A stretch of 64,000 bases of DNA, from positions 3,224,001 to 3,288,000 of the forward strand of contig NZ_CP007044.2 of assembly GCF_000520015.2 (NCBI RefSeq), in the 5' to 3' direction. Both the position numbers and the translations under genes were made by a program. Positions 1 through 9,117 of this stretch are shown here, in pieces (the stretch's first letter is position 1; every line of letters begins with the position of its first letter). Below the pieces are notes generated by a model. That model was not told the DNA's origin, did not search any database, and saw only the letters and a program-made list of their open reading frames with translations. The DNA comes from Chania multitudinisentens RB-25 (lineage in GTDB: Bacteria > Pseudomonadota > Gammaproteobacteria > Enterobacterales > Enterobacteriaceae).

Positions 1-1027
1 CTGCGCGCCGGGACAGAGTAGAAAATGATTTTGGCGCATCGCCCTCTTGCGCCAGACCAAATAACATGCGGCTAGTGGAAAATACCCCGCTGTTAGCGGA
101 AGAAGCGGCAGAGGTGAGCACGACAAAGTTAATCACGCTGGCCGCTGCGGGCAAACCAATCAGCACAAACAATTCAACGAACGGGCTTTTGTCGGCAACC
201 ACGGAACTCCATGGTGTGACAGACATAATGACGATCAACGCAAATACATAGAACATGATGATGCGAATAGGGATCGAGTTAATGGCCCGTGGCAGCACTT
301 TTTCTGGATCTTTGGTTTCTGCGGCAGTTGTGCCCACCAGTTCGATCCCCACAAAGGCGAATACCGCGATTTGGAAACCGGCGAAGAAACCGCTGATGCC
401 TTTCGGGAACATCCCACCGTCATTCCATAAATGCGTGAAGGACGCGACGCTGCCGTTAGGCGCTTCGAAGTGCATGGCAACCATGATTAAGCCAGCAATA
501 ATCAAGCTGATAATGGCGACGATTTTGATCATCGCGAACCAGAACTCCATTTCACCGAACATTTTTACCGTCGCCAGGTTCAGGCTAAGTAACAGTAAGA
601 CGCATAACAGAGAGGCTATCCACTGTGACAGATCTGGAAACCAGAATTGAGCGTAGGCGGTGATGGCCACCACGTCGGCAATCCCGGTGACGACCCAGCA
701 AAACCAGTAAGTCCAGCCAGTGAAGAAACCAGCCCATGGGCCGAGCAGGTCGGCCGCGAAATCACTGAAGGATTTATATTCCAGATTGGAAAGCAGCAAT
801 TCACCCATCGCGCGCATCACGAAAAACAGCATAAAGCCGATGATCATATACACGAAAATGATGGACGGCCCAGCCAGGCTGATGGTTTTGCCAGAACCCA
901 TAAACAAACCCGTACCAATTGCACCCCCGATAGCAATCAGCTGAATATGCCGGTTTGTAAGGTTTCGCCTGAGATGTGTTTCTGATGCAGGAGTGGCATC
1001 CGTTGCTATTTTAGATTGTTCTACCAT
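1..1027 (-). CDS. cycA: D-serine/D-alanine/glycine permease CycA (5' part only)
   Basis: Inner-membrane proton symporter of the APC (amino acid-polyamine-organocation) family that imports D-serine, D-alanine and glycine. Reading leftward from the ATG at 1027, the protein starts MVEQSKIATD and continues with RRNLTNRHIQLIAIGGAIGT and LFMGSGKTISLAGP, which match enteric CycA almost residue for residue; later segments such as FAGFQIAVFAFVGIEL also match. Roughly the first 342 of about 470 residues are present; the gene runs off the left edge of the window. Several hydrophobic membrane segments are visible. The start is supported by agreement with the family N-terminus. Identification is firm; the missing C-terminus cannot be judged. 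Confidence 0.93.
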   Translation of the reverse strand, partial: MVEQSKIATDATPASETHLRRNLTNRHIQLIAIGGAIGTGLFMGSGKTISLAGPSIIFVYMIIGFMLFFVMRAMGELLLSNLEYKSFSDFAADLLGPWAGFFTGWTYWFCWVVTGIADVVAITAYAQFWFPDLSQWIASLLCVLLLLSLNLATVKMFGEMEFWFAMIKIVAIISLIIAGLIMVAMHFEAPNGSVASFTHLWNDGGMFPKGISGFFAGFQIAVFAFVGIELVGTTAAETKDPEKVLPRAINSIPIRIIMFYVFALIVIMSVTPWSSVVADKSPFVELFVLIGLPAAASVINFVVLTSAASSANSGVFSTSRMLFGLAQEGDAPKSFSTLSRRA

Positions 1028-1889
1028 CTTGATGATGTCCTGTTTTACCTGTCATGAGTGAAAGTGTGAGCTTTGAATTGGCTCTTTCTTATATGTCTAT
1101 GTGGGTTTTAGTAAGTTAACCCAATATAGTTACCTTTTGCGCAACATTTTTACAACATCCGTGTGCGGGATAAAAGTCGATAATTCTATATATTGCAGAG
1201 GAATATCGGATATCTAAGAGGCGGAAGGTTACTCTCTGCTATGGCAAATGAACAGCGCTGCTACGGGTTATCTTATTGATTAAATGGAGTGTTGAATAAT
1301 TCGCATGAGAAAAACTAATGTATATAAGCAACTAAGCTCATGTTTCCTTGCCAAGAGGATTACCACGTTATAAAGGCTGATTTTTGCAAGGGCAGTTGAG
1401 TTTTAATCAGTTTATGGCGGTGATGGGTGCCTTATCGGGGGGGGGGAACTCGGCAGCGTAGTGTATATTTTTCTGATTTTGCGGAAGTGGTCACAAAAGT
1501 AAAAATCATTGGTTTCATAAAGCGGTCATGGTTTGGCACCTGTACTATTTAGTCTCCTGATCATATGGCAGTAGCGAAGCTGGCTTATAACAGCGTGTTG
1601 ATTTCGTGACCTATTATTGGCCGAATGTAAAAACAACAATGCCAAAGTCTGCAACTGCCGATGGTTTTTCCTTAATCGCTAAGTTGGGTGAGCTTACAAA
1701 AAAGATCTGGCTGCCAAAATTGGCCTCTGAAGAATAACAAGGCAGAAGCAGCGCGCTATGCTGAGCTTATCTTCTCCTGCCCTGCCGATCACAAAAGCAG
1801 CATAAATCGGTTCACCAGAGTGTTACTCGGCAGTAAGCTAATCAGAAGATAACCTTATTTCATCGCGGTAAACCAAGAAGGGATTGAAT
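1028..1889. other. Intergenic region between cycA and uspF, no convincing gene
   Basis: About 860 bases with no open frame I can support. The part next to cycA should hold its promoter and leader. A run of ten G residues lies at 1437-1446. Around 1410-1500 and 1639-1737 there are short open stretches (the latter a 32-codon frame beginning MPKSATADGFSL) that might be decayed gene ends, but neither has a recognisable family or a good ribosome-binding site. Confidence 0.5.
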
Positions 1890-2318
1890 ATGTACAAGAC
1901 CATTTTAGTACCGGTAGACATTTCAGAGGATGTATTGACCGAGCATGCCCTCAAGCATGTGGAGTATCTGGCAAAAATGTCCGGGGCCAAAGTGCATTTC
2001 TTCCATGCTTTGCCGGATGCCTCGGCATTTGTTACCGCTTACTCTTTTGGAATCAAAGAGTTTGAAAATCAGGCGGAGGTGAAAGCTATCGAAGGGTTGA
2101 AGAAAATCATGGCGGAAATCGACCTGCCGTTAGAGAATTTAGCGTATACCATCAGCTTTGGTTCCCCGCGCGACGAAGTGTTACAACTTGCGGAAGAGAT
2201 AGAGGCCGATCTGATTGTGATTGGTTCTCGTCGGCCAAGTGTAAAAACCTATCTTCTTGGTTCGAACGCTGCTGCCATTGTTCGCCATGCCAAAATCTCG
2301 GTGATGGTGGTCCGGTAA
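1890..2318 (+). CDS. uspF: Universal stress protein, UspF/UspG type
   Basis: Small cytoplasmic universal stress protein of 142 residues. It has the Usp fold signatures: an N-terminal beta strand (YKTILVPVDIS), the strand DLIVIGSRRP and a C-terminal nucleotide-binding loop with GSNAAAIVRHAKISVMVVR, the G-(x)9-G-S/T-like pattern of the ATP-binding (UspF/UspG) subgroup. Family proteins are implicated in stress survival, adhesion and motility. The ATG at 1890 is preferred because AAGAAGGG lies seven bases upstream; an in-frame TTG at 1884 is within that ribosome-binding site. It stands alone and converges with the hydroxyproline operon. UspF rather than UspG is chosen on the TYLLGSNAA sequence. 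Confidence 0.88.
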   Translation: MYKTILVPVDISEDVLTEHALKHVEYLAKMSGAKVHFFHALPDASAFVTAYSFGIKEFENQAEVKAIEGLKKIMAEIDLPLENLAYTISFGSPRDEVLQLAEEIEADLIVIGSRRPSVKTYLLGSNAAAIVRHAKISVMVVR

Positions 2319-2396
2319 TTCTTCTACCCGCAGTGCTTCAAGTTGCAGAACGGCGTATTTACCGTTTGTAACTTGAAACCCTTCCGTTATCACATC

Positions 2397-2417
2397 AGGC
2401 CCGCCAACGGCGGGCCT
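2397..2417. terminator. Stem-loop between convergent genes
   Basis: A perfect nine-base-pair stem (AGGCCCGCC / GGCGGGCCT) with a three-base loop lies between the ends of uspF and the leftward reductase gene. It lacks a clear U-run on either side, so its role as a bidirectional terminator is an inference from position. A second, weaker dyad (around 2341-2381, ttcaagttgca / tgtaacttgaa) precedes it. Confidence 0.5.
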
Positions 2418-2422
2418 GCCGA

Positions 2423-3436
2423 TTACTGACACAGCGCCACAATTTCATTGTACAAATTCTGCGGCAGCGTTACACCGAACCGTTGGCTATGCTGCCTGGC
2501 TTGAAAACGCCTTTCTCCTGGGATACGTGCACCTTGCTCCTGCATATTGGCAAACAGGTTTTCCGCTCGGGCGAAATGCGCCTTTTGTTCAGCCCCCAGA
2601 AAGCGTTGCGGGTCCATGGCAATGATCAATTCCCCGCCATAAGGAGAAGAACCGGTCTGTTCATCGTAGGCCAGCGACTCTTGGCTGGTCATATCACCAA
2701 TCAGTGGCCCAGCAATCAGTTCCACCATGGCTGCCAGAGCTGAACCTTTATGCCCACCGAAAGTTAGCATGGCACCCTGCAAGACGCTGGTAGCATCAGT
2801 GGAGGGCTGGCCCTGCTGATCGAGCCCCCATCCTTCCGGTAAAGGCTTGCCCGCGCGGCGATGCAGTTCAATTTCACCGCGTGCGGCAGCGCTGGTCGCC
2901 ATATCAAAAATAAAATGCGGTTGCTGTGGACGCGGCCAACCGAAGGCAATGGGGTTAGTGCCAAACAGCGGTTGAGTTCCCCCTGCTGGCGTTACCCAAG
3001 CGTGGCTTGGTGTACAGGCCAAAGCGACCAATCCTTGCTCAATCAGCGGTTCGATATCGGCCCACAGAGCAGAGAAATGCACGCAATGGTTGATAGCGAG
3101 TGCCGCAATGCCGCAATGGCGCACTTTTTCGATAAATACGGGCAAGGCCGTTTGGTAAGCCACCAGAGAGAAAGCATTGCCCGCCTCCACATGCAGAATC
3201 GCCGGGGCTGTGTCGATCAGCTTTGGTTCAGCATCGGCGGAAACCTTGCCCGCCCACAGTGAACGGACGCAACCTAATACACGATACAAGCCATGGGAGG
3301 CACAGCCATCACGTTCCCCGGTAGTGACGTTTTGCGCAACTGCGTGAGCGTGTGCGGCACTGAACCCATTACTGCGTAATGCACGATGTGCCAATTGATA
3401 AGCATCATCTAATGATAGAGTTACGGTTTGTGTCAT
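2423..3436 (-). CDS. Ldh-family NAD(P)H-dependent imino-acid reductase (putative delta1-pyrroline/piperideine-2-carboxylate reductase)
   Basis: Cytoplasmic member of the malate/L-lactate dehydrogenase 2 (Ldh2) fold, 337 residues from this start. Family marks are the N-terminal SHGLYRV segment, INHCVHFSALW with the substrate-site histidine, GTNPIAFGWP, and the C-terminal GGHKGSALAAMVELIAG. In this family DpkA-type enzymes reduce delta1-pyrroline-2-carboxylate or delta1-piperideine-2-carboxylate to L-proline or L-pipecolate. The setting in a hydroxyproline cluster favours that role, for example salvaging D-proline or 3-hydroxyproline products, over malate or lactate oxidation. It is last in a leftward operon. 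The ATG at 3436 has AAGGAAG at a good distance; another ATG at 3454 overlaps the permease stop (TAATG). Substrate is inferred. Confidence 0.75.
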   Translation of the reverse strand: MTQTVTLSLDDAYQLAHRALRSNGFSAAHAHAVAQNVTTGERDGCASHGLYRVLGCVRSLWAGKVSADAEPKLIDTAPAILHVEAGNAFSLVAYQTALPVFIEKVRHCGIAALAINHCVHFSALWADIEPLIEQGLVALACTPSHAWVTPAGGTQPLFGTNPIAFGWPRPQQPHFIFDMATSAAARGEIELHRRAGKPLPEGWGLDQQGQPSTDATSVLQGAMLTFGGHKGSALAAMVELIAGPLIGDMTSQESLAYDEQTGSSPYGGELIIAMDPQRFLGAEQKAHFARAENLFANMQEQGARIPGERRFQARQHSQRFGVTLPQNLYNEIVALCQ

Positions 3437-3453
3437 GTTTTCTTCCTTATTCA

Positions 3454-5019
3454 TTACTCTTCTTCGTCCTCAGCAAAATTCGCTTGAGGCAGACAGGTAT
3501 AGGCTCCCCAGTAGTAAATCACTAGTGCGATGGCAGCGACCAGCAGGGTATCCCAAGGATGTTCGATGGCACCGATCCCGCCAAAACTGCCCAGATAAGA
3601 GGCGATGATAATCAGTGCGTAGAAAGCGATCAGCCACAGGGAGGAGTAAATTTGCTGTTTTAGGCTGATGATGTGAGTGGGTACTTGATTTTTGAACAGA
3701 ATATAGATGAAGAACATCAGAATTTGCAGGCCGAGCAGCCAGGAAACGGTATTCCAGCCCGACCAGTAAACGATCAGTGCCGAAATAATAAACGACAAAG
3801 GCCCAAGTACGCAGAAGCCGCGAACAAAAAATGGTCGGGGTAGATTCGCTGCGTTGCGGCGCAGCCCGGCGGCAGTGACTGGCGCAATGGCATAACTCAA
3901 TACCAGTGCAGCCGAGACCACACCAATCAAGCGTTCCCACGACGGGAAAGGCAGCGTCCAGAAAATGGAGAGGGTGAAGGTCAACCACAAAGCGTGGCGT
4001 GGAATGCCAGATTCATTATCTACTCGGGTGAATATTTTGAAGAACGTACCGGCACGTGCCCAGCCGTAGATAACGCGCGGTGTAGCATTCATATAAATGT
4101 TGCCGGTGCCACTTGGCGAAATGATAGCATCACTCACAACCAGAAATGCCAGCCAGCCCATACCCAAGGTAATGGCGATATCACGGTAAGGCAGAGAAAA
4201 CTGTTTGCTGATGCCAGCCCAGCCTTCGGCCAACATTTCGCTAGGGATACTGCCGAGAAACGCTAGTTGCAGCAGGACGTAAATAACGGTGGAAAGCACT
4301 ACCGAAAGAATCAGGGCGATGGGTATAGTGCGTTGCGGTTTTTGTACTTCGCTGGCCACCGAGATAATCGGTGTCAGGCCAAGATAAGCGAAAATAATAC
4401 CCCCTGCTGAGATAGCGGCTTCGACCCCAGCAGCACCGAAAGGGGCAAAACCTTGGCTGCGCAGATTCTCTGGTTTGAAGAAGGTAAATAGCACCCCGAT
4501 CACCAATAATGGAACGATGAATTTGAACACGCTAATCAGGTTGTTGGATTTGGCGAAGGTTTTTACACTGTAATAATTGAGGGCAAAGAAGAAACACAAC
4601 AGTAAGAATTGCACCAGCCAACCTAACAGCGTTGGGTCGCTGGAGTTTGGTTGAGTGAGGAGTGGGAACCAGGCGGCGGCGTATTGGCGGGCAGCGACGA
4701 CTTCGATTGAGATCAAACTGGAAAAAGCGATCAGCGTGATAAACCCCAGTAAATACCCCATCAACTCACCGTGCGAAAACACCGGATAACGGATAATGCC
4801 GCCAGCGCGGGGTAATGCAGCCCCCAATTCGCAGTAAACGATGCCGAGCAGCAGGACTGCCAGCCCGCCAATCAACCATGAATAGAGCCCGGCAGGCCCG
4901 GCAATGGAGGAAACATGGCTGGCGGCGAACAACCAACCAGAACCGAAGATCGCACCTAGGCCGATAAAGGTCAAATCGGTGAGTGTAAGCTGTTTTTTAA
5001 ATTTGCCTTGGGTTGCCAT
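3454..5019 (-). CDS. APC-family permease, probable hydroxyproline/proline uptake
   Basis: Integral inner-membrane transporter of 521 residues with about 12 hydrophobic segments and the APC-superfamily first helix (LTDLTFIGLGAIFGSGWLFA), where the GSG-type turn forms the substrate backbone-binding site. The C-terminus is a short acidic tail (FAEDEEE). It lies between the semialdehyde dehydrogenase and the reductase and overlaps the latter's alternative start by TAATG, so it is very likely co-transcribed. The context suggests it imports hydroxyproline, proline or a related imino acid; the sequence alone does not fix the substrate. The ATG at 5019 is preceded by AAGGAT seven bases away; earlier in-frame codons have no such site. 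Confidence 0.78.
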   Translation of the reverse strand: MATQGKFKKQLTLTDLTFIGLGAIFGSGWLFAASHVSSIAGPAGLYSWLIGGLAVLLLGIVYCELGAALPRAGGIIRYPVFSHGELMGYLLGFITLIAFSSLISIEVVAARQYAAAWFPLLTQPNSSDPTLLGWLVQFLLLCFFFALNYYSVKTFAKSNNLISVFKFIVPLLVIGVLFTFFKPENLRSQGFAPFGAAGVEAAISAGGIIFAYLGLTPIISVASEVQKPQRTIPIALILSVVLSTVIYVLLQLAFLGSIPSEMLAEGWAGISKQFSLPYRDIAITLGMGWLAFLVVSDAIISPSGTGNIYMNATPRVIYGWARAGTFFKIFTRVDNESGIPRHALWLTFTLSIFWTLPFPSWERLIGVVSAALVLSYAIAPVTAAGLRRNAANLPRPFFVRGFCVLGPLSFIISALIVYWSGWNTVSWLLGLQILMFFIYILFKNQVPTHIISLKQQIYSSLWLIAFYALIIIASYLGSFGGIGAIEHPWDTLLVAAIALVIYYWGAYTCLPQANFAEDEEE

Positions 5020-5075
5020 AAGATAATCCTTTGTAATGTATACCCGATTTCCAAGGGGCTTTAATGATTCGCCGG

Positions 5076-6713
5076 TCACGTGAGCTTTGTTTCCAATGCA
5101 TCATCGGCGGAGCCATTTAGTGCTGCGCGCGTATAAGCGCCATTCACTAGCCGCAGCAAGTTAAGAGGATTACTATCCTGTAAGGCAGCTGGCAGTAGGG
5201 CTGATGGCGTGTTTTGTAGGCAGACGGGGCGCAGAAAGCGTTCGATAGCCAAAGTTCCGACGGAGGTTCCCCGCGCGTCGCTGGTGGCGGGATAAGGGCC
5301 CCCGTGTACCATGGCATCGCAAACTTCCACCCCGGTGGGATAACCGTTGAACAGCACACGCCCGGCTTTGCGTGTTAGCAAAGGCAGTAGTTCGGCAGCA
5401 AAGGACATATCGTCCGCCTCGGCAAGTAGCGTGGCGGTAAGTTGGCCTTGCAACTGCTCTAGCGCAGTAAATAATTGATGCTGATCCTCTACGGTTACCA
5501 CTATGGCTACCGGGCCAAAGACTTCTTCTTGTAACAAAGGATCGCCTTTGAGCAGCAATGTGCGGTTAGCGTGGTAGAGCTGAGCGGTGGCTAGATAGGG
5601 GGGCATCTCTTGGTTGCCAGCCAAGTGCTCGATTTCTGGATGTTTAGCCAATGCCTGCACCCCACTGCGGTAGTGCATCAAGGTTCCTGCATTCAGCATG
5701 TGCTGCGGTGTGGCGGCATTCACCCAGGTTTTTAAGTCATCAACCAACCGGCTGAAAGCGGGGCTGCGAATACCGATAATCAGCCCCGGTTTAGTACAAA
5801 ATTGGCCACAACCCAATGTGAATGATGCCACCAGTTCTTGTGCGATGGCTTGCCCGCGTTGAGCCAGCGCTTGGGGCAGAATCACGACGGGATTGATGCT
5901 CGACATCTCTGCGAACACCGGAATGGGCTGTGGGCGGCGTGTTGCCAAATCAAACAAGGTACGGCCACCTTGCAGCGAACCGGTAAACCCCACAGCCTGA
6001 ATAGCTGGATGCTGTACCAGTTCAGCACCGATGCGTGCGCCGAAAATCATATTGAATACACCGGCAGGCATTTGTTGCTGCTGCACTGCACGTTCGATAG
6101 CTTGTGCAATAAACTCTGCGGTAATCATATGACCGCTGTGTGCTTTGAAAACCACCGGGCAACCTGCGGCTAATGCAGCGGCGGTATCCCCTCCGGCCGT
6201 AGAAAAAGCTAATGGAAAATTGCTGGCACCAAAAATGGCAACCGGGCCTAATGCGATCCGATACTGACGCAGGTCAGGGCGCGGTAGCGGTGTGCGATCA
6301 GGTTGGGCACCATCAATACGTGCGCCATGGATATCACCGCGGCGCAGCAGTTCGGCAAACAGGCGCAGTTGATTGCTGGTACGGGTGCGCTCCCCTTGTA
6401 GGCGGGCTAACGGCAGGGCCGTTTCCTGCATGGCGTAGGTGAAAAAAAACTCATCCAGTGCATCTATTTCATCCGCAATGGCGCAGAGAAAAAGTGCCCG
6501 CTGTTCTGCGCTGGTCTGTGAATAGGCGTTAAAAGCCTGTGCGGCGGCTTCAGCAGCGGCGCAAGTTTCTGCGATGCTAGCTTGATAAAAGCGATAACCG
6601 CTGGGTTGGCCGTTATCGGCGCGCAGGCTGGCAAGCTCTGCCTTGCCGCTGGCAACGCGTTGGCTTCCGATAAACTGTTTACCGCTGATGGTGATGTCGC
6701 TGTTGTTCGGCAT
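5076..6713 (-). CDS. 2,5-dioxopentanoate (alpha-ketoglutaric semialdehyde) dehydrogenase
   Basis: NAD(P)-dependent aldehyde dehydrogenase of 545 residues, longer than the usual 480-500 and typical of the alpha-ketoglutaric semialdehyde dehydrogenase class. Visible features are the cofactor-loop GPVAIFGASNFPLAFS, VGFTGSLQGGRTLFD, the catalytic glutamate segment FAEMSSINPV and the catalytic cysteine in GCGQFCTKPG. It would perform the last step of the trans-4-hydroxy-L-proline route, oxidising 2,5-dioxopentanoate to 2-oxoglutarate. It lies 62 bases downstream of the deaminase gene that would make its substrate, in the same leftward operon. The ATG at 6713 has AAGGGAA upstream and gives the start MPNNSDITISGKQF. 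The Ldh-family and permease genes follow. Confidence 0.87.
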   Translation of the reverse strand: MPNNSDITISGKQFIGSQRVASGKAELASLRADNGQPSGYRFYQASIAETCAAAEAAAQAFNAYSQTSAEQRALFLCAIADEIDALDEFFFTYAMQETALPLARLQGERTRTSNQLRLFAELLRRGDIHGARIDGAQPDRTPLPRPDLRQYRIALGPVAIFGASNFPLAFSTAGGDTAAALAAGCPVVFKAHSGHMITAEFIAQAIERAVQQQQMPAGVFNMIFGARIGAELVQHPAIQAVGFTGSLQGGRTLFDLATRRPQPIPVFAEMSSINPVVILPQALAQRGQAIAQELVASFTLGCGQFCTKPGLIIGIRSPAFSRLVDDLKTWVNAATPQHMLNAGTLMHYRSGVQALAKHPEIEHLAGNQEMPPYLATAQLYHANRTLLLKGDPLLQEEVFGPVAIVVTVEDQHQLFTALEQLQGQLTATLLAEADDMSFAAELLPLLTRKAGRVLFNGYPTGVEVCDAMVHGGPYPATSDARGTSVGTLAIERFLRPVCLQNTPSALLPAALQDSNPLNLLRLVNGAYTRAALNGSADDALETKLT

Positions 6714-6775
6714 GGGTTTCCCTTGTGAATTAAGAGATGCTATGCCCGGCCAGACACCGGGCAATACCAGAGTGT

Positions 6776-7696
6776 TTACATCCCGACATCGGGTAGGATG
6801 GGGCGGTTTGCCAGTGCGGTTTCGATAGTGGCAGTGACTTCACGCAGCGTTTCCCCCTGCAATGGCAGGCGTGGTGGCCGAGTAACGGCACTGCCACGGC
6901 CAGCGAGTGCTTCGCAAAGCTTGATGCACTGCACCAGATCTGGGCGGGCATCAAGATGCAACAGCGGCATAAACCAGCGGTACAGCGTCAACGCTTCTTC
7001 GAAGCGCTTTTGTTTCGCCAGCCGGAATAGCGTTTCTCCTTCTCGTGGGAAAGCATTGGACATGCCGGAGATCCAGCCTTCTGCGCCCACGGCGATGCTT
7101 TCGAGTACCACATCATCCAAGCCTGCAAACAACACGAAACGATCGCCCACGGCATTGCGCAGGTCGATAAAGCGGCGGGTATCGCCGGAAGAGTCTTTAA
7201 AACAGACGATGTTGTCGCAGTCCACCAAGGTGGTGAGGATGTCGGGAGTGACATCGTTTTTATAAATGGGAGGGTTGTTGTAAACCATGATTGGCAGATC
7301 GGTTGCGCCAGCCACGCTGCGGAAATGGGCGGCAGTTTCGTGGGGTTTGGCCGAATAAACCAGCGCTGGCATCACCATGATACCGTCAACGCCCACTTTT
7401 TGAGCCTCTCGCGCCATGTTCTGTGCAAACGCGGTGGTGAATTCGGCAATACCTGCGATCACGGGAACTTTGCCTTGGGCCGCGTCTTTCGCGACCTCAA
7501 TGACTGATAGCTTTTCTTGCATGGTAAGCGAGGTGTTTTCTCCTACTGTGCCGCAGACCACCAAGCCGGAAACACCGTCTTTAACCAGGTTTTTGATGAC
7601 CGAATGAGTCGCATCGAGATCCAGAGAGAAATCATTGCGGAACTGGGTCGTAACTGCGGGGAATACACCGCTCCAGTTGATGTTTTTAGAATTCAT
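6776..7696 (-). CDS. DHDPS-family delta1-pyrroline-4-hydroxy-2-carboxylate deaminase
   Basis: Class I aldolase-like lyase of the dihydrodipicolinate synthase (DapA) family, 306 residues. The family motif appears as GTVGENTSL in place of the GTTGE of DapA; the catalytic tyrosine lies in VYNNPP and the Schiff-base lysine in CFKDSSGD. In the bacterial hydroxyproline route such enzymes deaminate and dehydrate delta1-pyrroline-4-hydroxy-2-carboxylate to 2,5-dioxopentanoate, which the next gene product would oxidise. It is first in the leftward operon and lies about 200 bases from the AraC-type regulator gene. A plain DapA role is less likely because all the neighbours belong to hydroxyproline breakdown. 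Confidence 0.86.
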   Translation of the reverse strand: MNSKNINWSGVFPAVTTQFRNDFSLDLDATHSVIKNLVKDGVSGLVVCGTVGENTSLTMQEKLSVIEVAKDAAQGKVPVIAGIAEFTTAFAQNMAREAQKVGVDGIMVMPALVYSAKPHETAAHFRSVAGATDLPIMVYNNPPIYKNDVTPDILTTLVDCDNIVCFKDSSGDTRRFIDLRNAVGDRFVLFAGLDDVVLESIAVGAEGWISGMSNAFPREGETLFRLAKQKRFEEALTLYRWFMPLLHLDARPDLVQCIKLCEALAGRGSAVTRPPRLPLQGETLREVTATIETALANRPILPDVGM

Positions 7697-7892
7697 CGCT
7701 TTTATCCTGTTATCTGGTTTTGTTAATCAATGGTGAATTATTGGTGACGTTCGATAACAGATTGACCGCTATTGTCTGAGGGGGCTTGACGTTTTTCGCC
7801 GATTGCCATGACGAAATTGGCACAATGGCAGGGAATAACACAAAACAGTGAACCTGGCGTGTTAATGCCAGCCGTATTTTTATTTCAATAAG

Positions 7893-8744
7893 TTAGAGGG
7901 GGTGTGCGGTGCGGAAATCGCGTGGTGTCGAACCGGTCATCGCTTTGAATTGCCGGCTGAAAGCGCTGTGATCGGTATAACCGCACTGTAACGCGATATC
8001 GGTAATCGGGAGATCGCTCGCCAACAGCTCAGTTGCTTTTTCAAGGCGGACTTTATGGATCATCTGGCGCGGAGTCAGATTGAAAATACGTTTGCAGTAA
8101 CGCTCGATTTGCGCCACAGAAAGCCCCGTGAGTGCTGTTAATTCTTCTGAGGTGATAGGTCGGGAAAAGTGTTCGCGAATATAGACATCAATCGCCGCTA
8201 GGCGTTGATATGCAGGATGGTTGGATCTAGCTTCTTGTAAATCGTGCGAAATGCCCGCCATGCCGATAATTTTGCCTTGCATATCATATAGAGCCAGCTT
8301 TTGTGTCAGGCACCAGCCCGTTTCACGCCCGCTGTAAAGATGCATTTCTAGTTGATCTTGAATTTGGACTCCATGATGCAGAACCCGTAGATCCTGTTCG
8401 GTATAGCCGGAACCTAATTGGGTTGGAAAAACATCTGCCGATGTTTTGCCTAACAGCGGCGTCACCGTTTTGAAGCCACAGCGTTTAGCAAGTGTCAGAT
8501 TTGCCAGCAGATAACGTGCCTGCGCGTCTTTGATAAAGAACACCACATTGGGAATGGCGTTCAGCAGTGGCGCAATCAAAGCCAATGAGTTAAGTATGCT
8601 GTTCAGGTTGTTTGGGCGCTGCTGTGCCAAGCCCGCGCACAGCCGGGAAAGCTGTTCAATCGCAAACACGTCATCCTCATTTTCTTCCACACACTGGGAA
8701 GAAAGCGGGCTCACGGGGTATTCGGGAGCTAATCGCATATCCAT
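7893..8744 (-). CDS. AraC-family transcriptional regulator with PAS-like sensor domain
   Basis: DNA-binding regulator, 283 residues from this start. The C-terminal third is a double helix-turn-helix AraC domain (IDVYIREHFSRPITSEELTA onward, then LPITDIALQCGYTDHSAFSR and FKAMTGSTPRDFR). Upstream lies a PAS-like sensory domain (IPNVVFFIKDAQARYLLAN to GKIIGMAGISHDLQ) preceded by a helical stretch. It sits between the two divergent hydroxyproline operons and is the obvious candidate to control both. The start is uncertain: the ATG at 8744 (MDMRLAPEYP) has a GGA nearby, while an open frame extends upstream to an ATG at 8861 without a good ribosome-binding site. Confidence 0.82.
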   Translation of the reverse strand: MDMRLAPEYPVSPLSSQCVEENEDDVFAIEQLSRLCAGLAQQRPNNLNSILNSLALIAPLLNAIPNVVFFIKDAQARYLLANLTLAKRCGFKTVTPLLGKTSADVFPTQLGSGYTEQDLRVLHHGVQIQDQLEMHLYSGRETGWCLTQKLALYDMQGKIIGMAGISHDLQEARSNHPAYQRLAAIDVYIREHFSRPITSEELTALTGLSVAQIERYCKRIFNLTPRQMIHKVRLEKATELLASDLPITDIALQCGYTDHSAFSRQFKAMTGSTPRDFRTAHPL

Positions 8745-8963
8745 ACCTATTCCAGTGAACTGACAAACTGCCATTTTTAACATGACCGGATCAATATTAA
8801 CTTTTACGCAACTTGGCAAGCGCAATTGTTGAGCAGGAATGAAATGTGCGAAACACAGCATACTTTGGTTTGTTAAGAGAGTGCCGGTATGCTTTTTGGT
8901 GCTAGCTTGCTCCAGACTTAAAGAAAAGCAAGTTTAACGTAATGATAAATAAAATTATTATTG

Positions 8964-8989
8964 TGGCTTAGCAAATTGCTAGTAAGCCA
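8964..8989. promoter_or_regulatory. Inverted repeat in the divergent regulator/epimerase intergenic region
   Basis: TGGCTTA and TAAGCCA arms with inner GCAA/TTGC pairing form a 26-base dyad between the regulator gene and the epimerase gene, about 130 bases before the epimerase start. Its position suggests an operator for the AraC-type regulator, but this is inference only; AraC-family sites are more often direct repeats. Confidence 0.35.
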
Positions 8990-9117
8990 GCGTTGGAGAG
9001 TGGCGGGGGAATTGTGCTGATTTCGGCATTTCTTACGCAGAAAGACATCAAGCTGTAATCAGCGCGTTCGGGCAGGCTTAGGAGTGCTGATAACATTCCC
9101 TTAACTTGGAGAGCCTG

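Noticed and set aside
1437..1446. Run of ten G as a possible phase-variable tract
   Set aside because: No open frame or promoter around it that would be switched by slippage.
1639..1737. A 32-codon frame (MPKSATADGFSL...) before uspF
   Set aside because: No ribosome-binding site and no family; could be the end of a decayed gene but cannot be supported.
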